From an uncultured Bacilli bacterium (GTDB lineage: Bacteria > Bacillota_I > Bacilli_A > RF39 > UBA660): a stretch of DNA of 8,326 bases. The notes under the pieces were generated by a model, which had not been told where the DNA came from, did not search any database, and saw only the letters and a list, made by a program, of their open reading frames with translations. This document shows positions 5,585 to 8,326 of the stretch, in pieces. Positions within the stretch are counted from its first letter, which is position 1. The number at the start of each line of letters is the position of its first letter. The DNA is taken from assembly GCA_944332645.1 (NCBI GenBank), contig CALVKK010000048.1:1-8326 (forward strand), given 5' to 3'. The position numbers were made by a program, and so were the translations under genes.

Positions 5585-5870
5585 TGAAATAATAGTAAAT
5601 ATTTCAACTGAAGAAGAAAAAACATATATAGTTTTTAATTTTGAACAACCAATTAAATTGGAAATTACATCTGATAGCAAAGAAACAATAAAAAATGTAT
5701 TCTATGAAATTTTAAATCATGTTATAAGTGATAATTTTATTACATTTAAATTTATAAGGACTGGTGAGGATTTATATAACGATATTACAGAAAAATATAT
5801 ACAAGATTTAAATAATGAATTGGAAGCGCTAAAAAATAATTTTACGAATCCAACAGAAGAATCAAAATAA
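5577..5870 (+). CDS. Small partner protein of the PHP-ATPase, family unknown
   Basis: I do not recognise this 97-residue acidic protein. The start at 5577 is chosen because GAGGTGA (about 5565-5571) lies 5 nt upstream and the gene then overlaps the ATPase stop by 8 bp. A longer frame from 5541 would lie inside the ATPase gene and lacks a ribosome site. Predicted shape: two or three beta strands (residues 3-32, alternating hydrophobics such as I-V-N-I and Y-I-V-F-N-F), an amphipathic helix (about 36-51), a strand (about 54-62), and a long charged C-terminal helix (about 66-90) with a heptad-like Leu/Ile pattern. There is no Cys and no visible catalytic or membrane motif. The overlap implies coupled, roughly equal synthesis, so a structural subunit, sensor or inhibitor (antitoxin-like) of the ATPase is the most likely role. 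This is inference. Confidence 0.7.
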   Translation: MNNEIIVNISTEEEKTYIVFNFEQPIKLEITSDSKETIKNVFYEILNHVISDNFITFKFIRTGEDLYNDITEKYIQDLNNELEALKNNFTNPTEESK

Positions 5871-5873
5871 GAC

Positions 5874-5901
5874 TTGAAATAATCTCAAAAACTGATATAA
5901 T
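5874..5901 (+). promoter_or_regulatory. Strong promoter downstream of the PHP-ATPase operon
   Basis: TTGAAA (5874-5879), a 16-bp spacer, then TATAAT (5896-5901) preceded by TGA as an extended -10. It starts 3 bp after the stop codon of the 97-residue gene. The predicted start is A5908. No annotated gene begins at a suitable distance, since the next start codon (6272) lies beyond a terminator, so it probably drives a short RNA. Confidence 0.65.
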
Positions 5902-5907
5902 TTATTT

Positions 5908-6004
5908 AGTTGATTTAATCCATCTTGGGAGTATAAAATTTCGAATATAAGAAAAGTTAAGGCTCCATTTGAATTTTATTTGAACTAGAAATAGTTCATT
6001 TTTT
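5908..6004 (+). ncRNA. Candidate small RNA of about 97 nt
   Basis: The unit runs from the predicted start of the promoter at 5874-5901 to the end of the intrinsic terminator at 5981-6004, giving a discrete transcript with no ATG reading frame. Visible pairing: GGAG (5928-5931) with CTCC (5963-5966) could close a larger loop, and the terminator stem forms the 3' end. The purine-rich GGGAG (5927-5931) could act as a ribosome site or as a target-pairing seed. I match it to no known family. Alternatively it is the 5' end of a decayed gene, since an AUU-initiated 16-codon frame follows the GGGAG. Confidence 0.45.
5981..6004 (+). terminator. Intrinsic terminator after the PHP-ATPase operon / small RNA
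   Basis: TGAACTA (5981-5987) pairs perfectly with TAGTTCA (5992-5998) across a GAAA tetraloop, followed by six T residues (5999-6004). The stem is AT-rich but the tetraloop and T run are typical. It can end both the candidate small RNA and read-through from the PHP-ATPase operon. Confidence 0.7.
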
Positions 6005-6236
6005 AATGATTTTTAAATAATACAATCTAAAAGCATTATAAGAGTAAACATATTAATAACTTATAAAAGTAATTAAAACATTATATATATAATCTAATGA
6101 ACATGGTTTATTATATTTATTTATTAAAATGCAAATTACAAATTAATTCATAATTGTTGTACAAATCAAATTTTATTTGAAGAAGCTATGAAAATATAAG
6201 ATTCCTAAATAATTTGTTTTCTGTTTAGTAAAAATA
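6005..6236. other. AT-rich intergenic stretch before the first pyruvate kinase
   Basis: Between the terminator ending at 6004 and the pyruvate kinase promoter I see no coding frame of credible length, no tRNA and no repeat array. The only item of note is the possible GIY-YIG remnant at 6103-6153. Together with the small RNA unit this makes a 400-bp gene-free spacer at the right edge of the defence island. Confidence 0.6.
6103..6153 (+). pseudogene. Possible remnant of a GIY-YIG nuclease-like gene start
   Basis: ATG 6103 opens a 16-codon frame, M-V-Y-Y-I-Y-L-L-K-C-K followed by L-Q-I-N-S and TAA. The first eleven residues look like the start of small GIY-YIG (UPF0213/YhbQ-type) proteins, in which Y-Y-(V/I)-Y-(I/L)-L-x-C is followed by a turn and L-Y-T-G. 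Just after the stop, in another frame, TTGTAC could be the relic of the L-Y pair. There is no ribosome site. In such AT-rich DNA, Tyr/Ile/Leu/Lys-rich matches can arise by chance, so this is only a hint of a decayed gene. Confidence 0.22.
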
Positions 6237-6245
6237 TGTTATAAT
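6237..6245 (+). promoter_or_regulatory. Promoter of the first pyruvate kinase gene
   Basis: TGTTATAAT (6237-6245) is a perfect extended -10; no good -35 is visible at 17 bp (TTTTCT, 6217-6222). The start would be near 6252, giving a very short leader (about 20 nt) that contains AAGGGAG (6258-6264), 7 nt before ATG 6272. Confidence 0.55.
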
Positions 6246-6271
6246 TTTAAGCGTGTTAAGGGAGTGAACAT

Positions 6272-7678
6272 ATGAAAAAGACAAAAATTATCTGTAGTAT
6301 TGGTCCTGCTAGTAGCAACCCAAATATAATGTGTGAAATGGTAAGAAATGGAATGAATGTTGCTCGTGTCAACTTTTCTCATGCTACTTTAGAGGAAAGA
6401 CAAGAAGCTGTAAGTTCCGTAAAAAAAGTAAGAGAAATGACAGGAGAAAATATTGCTATTTTATATGATACTAAAGGTCCAGAATTTAGGAATGGTATTT
6501 TAGAAAATGGCGAAATAAATTTAATTGAAGGAAAAACAATTAGAATCGTTAAAGAACAAGTTTTAGGTAACGAAGAAAGATTTTCGGTTAATCATCCGAA
6601 AGCAATAGATTCAATCAATATTGGCAATCGTATTTTACTAGAAAATGGTCTAATGTGTATTGAAGTAATATCGAAAGAAGAAGATGGAATTACCTGTACA
6701 ATAATAGTTGGTGGAGTACTAGGTAATAAAAAAAGTTTGAGTGTACCAGGTGTTCATTTAGATATGCCGTTTGTCAGCGAAGAAGATCGACAAGATATTA
6801 TTTATGCATGTGAACATGACGGTGATTTTTTAGCTTTATCTTTTGTTTCAAAAAAGGATGACATTTATCAAGTAAAAGAAATTCTAAAAGAAAATAATCG
6901 TAGTGATATGAAAGTTATAGCTAAAATAGAAAGCACAACTGGCATAGAAAATTTAGATGACATTATTAATGTTGCTGACGGAATCATGGTTGCAAGAGGT
7001 GATTTAGGAGTAGAAGCAGCAATGGAAGATTTACCAATTTTGCAAACAAAAATAATCGAATCTTGCCGTAAACATGGTAAATTTTGTATAGTTGCAACTG
7101 AAATGCTAGAATCTATGAAAAAAAATAATCGTCCTACCAGAGCAGAAGTCTCTGATGTTGCTAACGCTGTAATAAATGGTACGGATGCTGTGATGTTATC
7201 TGGTGAAACTACTATTGGAAGATATCCAGTAGAAACTGTGAAATATATGGCTAATATTTGTGAAAATATCGAAAAATATTTGGACTATAAAATAAATAAT
7301 GATTATGTAAAAAAAACAATCGATGGTGCTATAGCTTCCAATGTAGTTGAAACGGCATCTTTATTAGATGCTAAATTAATTGTAGCAACGACTATGAGTG
7401 GTAAAACGGCTGCTATAGTTAGCAACTTAAGACCTAAATGTCTAATTTTAGCTACGTGTCCAAGCGAGAAAGTTGCTCGGTCATTAACTTTAAATTTTGG
7501 TGTTTATCCAGTTGTGACAAATATTTTTGATTCGATTGATAAAATAGTGGATGATGCAAAAATTAGGGCAATCGACTTTGCTCATTTAAAAAAAGGAGAT
7601 ATTATTTTAATGACGGGAGGATTTTATAGTAACCCAGAATTTAAAGGAACCAATTTTATGAAGATAGAAAGAATATAG
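6272..7678 (+). CDS. pyk: Pyruvate kinase
   Basis: This 468-residue enzyme catalyses the last step of glycolysis: phosphoenolpyruvate + ADP to pyruvate + ATP, in the cytoplasm. The family motifs are present: R32-V-N34-F-S36-H37, D66-T-K-G-P-E71-F-R73, I-A-K218-I-E220 (catalytic Lys and metal-binding Glu), M-V-A-R-G-D244-L-G-V-E, and T289-R-A-E-V-S-D followed by D-A-V-M-L-S-G-E-T. The B domain covers about residues 70-165 and the C-terminal regulatory domain about 345-468. The length fits the standard three-domain enzyme and lacks the extra PEP-utiliser-like C-terminal domain of Bacillus pyruvate kinases. E71 aligns with the Glu that marks K+-dependent enzymes. Small departures are E277 in A-T-E-M-L, where Gln is usual, and L-E-N-G-L (123-127) for the usual L-D-D-G-L. 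AAGGGAG supports the start. Its stop codon lies in a terminator loop, and a second pyruvate kinase gene follows after 71 bp. Confidence 0.97.
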   Translation: MKKTKIICSIGPASSNPNIMCEMVRNGMNVARVNFSHATLEERQEAVSSVKKVREMTGENIAILYDTKGPEFRNGILENGEINLIEGKTIRIVKEQVLGNEERFSVNHPKAIDSINIGNRILLENGLMCIEVISKEEDGITCTIIVGGVLGNKKSLSVPGVHLDMPFVSEEDRQDIIYACEHDGDFLALSFVSKKDDIYQVKEILKENNRSDMKVIAKIESTTGIENLDDIINVADGIMVARGDLGVEAAMEDLPILQTKIIESCRKHGKFCIVATEMLESMKKNNRPTRAEVSDVANAVINGTDAVMLSGETTIGRYPVETVKYMANICENIEKYLDYKINNDYVKKTIDGAIASNVVETASLLDAKLIVATTMSGKTAAIVSNLRPKCLILATCPSEKVARSLTLNFGVYPVVTNIFDSIDKIVDDAKIRAIDFAHLKKGDIILMTGGFYSNPEFKGTNFMKIERI

Positions 7679-7693
7679 TTTATTCTTTTTTTT
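7668..7693 (+). terminator. Intrinsic terminator overlapping the pyk stop codon
   Basis: AAAGAATA (7668-7675) pairs with TATTCTTT (7681-7688) around a 5-nt loop whose first three bases are the TAG stop of pyk. The T run extends to 7693. A ribosome at the stop codon would cover the stem, so its efficiency may depend on termination or release. Confidence 0.6.
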
Positions 7694-7694
7694 C

Positions 7695-7723
7695 TTGACT
7701 AAAAATATTAGATAATCTATAAT
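7695..7723 (+). promoter_or_regulatory. Promoter of the second pyruvate kinase gene
   Basis: TTGACT (7695-7700), a 17-bp spacer and TATAAT (7718-7723) give a near-perfect sigma-A promoter lying between the two pyruvate kinase genes. The start would be near 7730, just ahead of the ribosome site. The second gene can therefore be expressed independently of the first. Confidence 0.8.
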
Positions 7724-7749
7724 TATAATTGAGAATAGAGGGGATAAAC

Positions 7750-8326
7750 ATGAATAAAACTAAAATTATTGCAACAGTTGGCCCTGCTACCGCTAGTAAA
7801 GAGATGATTAGACAGTTAATGTTAAATGGTGTTGATGCTTTTAGAATTAATATGAGCCATTCAGATGATGATTTCTGTCGCAATATCGTCAGAATTGTTA
7901 ACGAATTAAATATAGAATTAAATACTTATGTCGCCATAATGATCGATATAAAAGGACCTATCGTTAGAATTGGTAAAGTTCAGAATAATAATGCCTTTTT
8001 GAAAAAAGGTGACAAGATCAGGGTTTTTATGGATAATGTATTAGGTGATTGTACTAAATTTAGCGTTGATTATCCCAACTTAATCAAAGATGTACCACTA
8101 AATGCTACTTTAAAAATAGATGATGGTTTGGTTGAATTAATAGTATTAGATAAAGGTAATGACTACTTGTTATGTGAAGTTTTAAAAGAAGGAAATATTG
8201 CCAGCCATAAGACCATGAATGTCTTGAATATAAAATTGAATCGTCCTTTTTTAGATGAAAAAGATAAAAGAGCAATAATGTTAGCCCATGAATTGAATGC
8301 TGATTTTCTAGCATTATCATTTATTT
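7750..8326 (+). CDS. Second, divergent pyruvate kinase (3' end outside window)
   Basis: ATG 7750, with AGAGGGGAT (7737-7745) just upstream, opens a frame that continues to the window end (192 residues). It aligns without gaps to the first pyruvate kinase over the N-terminus: K-T-K-I-I-x-x-x-G-P-A, R32-x-N34-x-S36-H37, D66-x-K68-G69-P70-x-x-R73, then V-L-G-D/N and K/R-F-S-V. The I-D-D-G-L motif is intact, and the visible part ends in the F-L-A-L-S-F block. So PEP/ADP-site residues R32, N34, S36, H37, D66, K68 and R73 are kept. But Thr67 and Glu71 of the first enzyme are both Ile here. By the rabbit enzyme numbering these are Thr113 (a K+ ligand) and Glu117 (the K+-dependence residue), so cation requirement or activity should differ. 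The catalytic Lys region and C-domain lie beyond the window. It may be an isozyme or a paralogue with a changed role. Confidence 0.85.
   Translation, partial: MNKTKIIATVGPATASKEMIRQLMLNGVDAFRINMSHSDDDFCRNIVRIVNELNIELNTYVAIMIDIKGPIVRIGKVQNNNAFLKKGDKIRVFMDNVLGDCTKFSVDYPNLIKDVPLNATLKIDDGLVELIVLDKGNDYLLCEVLKEGNIASHKTMNVLNIKLNRPFLDEKDKRAIMLAHELNADFLALSFI

Noticed and set aside
5595..5620. I-S-T-E-E-E in the small partner protein as a possible continuation of the broken recombinase (V-S-T-E-D-Q)
   Set aside because: Only a few residues match, and the surrounding sequence is a self-consistent 97-residue gene with its own ribosome site. Chance similarity.
5440..5625. 61-residue minus-strand frame
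   Set aside because: Antisense across the end of the PHP-ATPase gene and the start of the small partner; no start signals.
1257..5878. CTTGAA at 1257-1262 and 5873-5878 as flanking direct repeats of an inserted cassette
   Set aside because: Six bases in very AT-rich DNA is within chance. No inverted terminal repeats or transposase support it.
5981..5998. Stem with GAACTAGAAATAGTTC resembling a Cas9 guide-RNA scaffold hairpin
   Set aside because: The GAAA link in guide scaffolds is engineered, and no repeat-spacer array, cas gene or tracr-like sequence is present. It is a simple terminator stem.
7680..7883. 67-residue minus-strand frame
   Set aside because: Antisense to the second pyruvate kinase start and its consensus promoter; it ends in the terminator T run.
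8105..8320. 71-residue minus-strand frame
   Set aside because: Antisense to the second pyruvate kinase, which is strongly supported in the other direction.

Overview
The window comes from a very AT-rich, low-GC Gram-positive bacterium (Bacillota, Clostridia or Erysipelotrichia-like). Strong Shine-Dalgarno sites, near-consensus sigma-A promoters (often extended TGnTATAAT), TGA used as a stop and TGG as Trp support this. The genus cannot be named from the sequence. Comparisons to protein families are from memory, since no search was run.

Layout. (1) 1-551, minus strand: the start of a CPBP-type membrane protease, cut by the window edge, preceded by a 68-residue two-helix membrane protein. The pair shares one promoter. 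(2) About 578-1262, plus strand: the stub of a mobile element. It holds a 25-bp tandem repeat, a promoter, a structured leader ending in an intrinsic terminator, an unrecognised 90-residue protein, a second terminator, and the first 14 codons of a serine recombinase. The recombinase homology stops exactly where its nucleophilic serine should be. (3) 1263-5870: a defence-type island with two divergent operons. On the minus strand is a type II restriction-modification pair: a YhdJ-like adenine methyltransferase, predicted to modify ATGCAT, overlapping a PD-(D/E)xK-like endonuclease. On the plus strand is a 710-residue protein joining an N-terminal PHP domain to a C-terminal ABC/SMC-like ATPase, overlapping a 97-residue unrecognised protein. 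(4) 5871-6271: an intergenic stretch with a strong promoter about 97 nt upstream of the end of an intrinsic terminator, which is a candidate small RNA. It also holds a possible gene remnant and the promoter of the next gene. (5) 6272-8326: two pyruvate kinase genes in tandem, each with its own promoter. The second is cut by the window end and has lost residues of the usual K+ site.

The pyruvate kinases are chromosomal housekeeping genes, and the recombinase stub marks the other side as mobile DNA. The restriction-modification pair and the PHP-ATPase pair between them form a likely anti-phage or anti-plasmid cassette. The PHP-ATPase plus its small partner is the best candidate for an incompletely described system. 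It resembles the PHP-ATPase defence proteins reported as Ppl and the TrlF-type ATPases, but it is short, carries an altered PHP metal site, and is coupled to a small protein.
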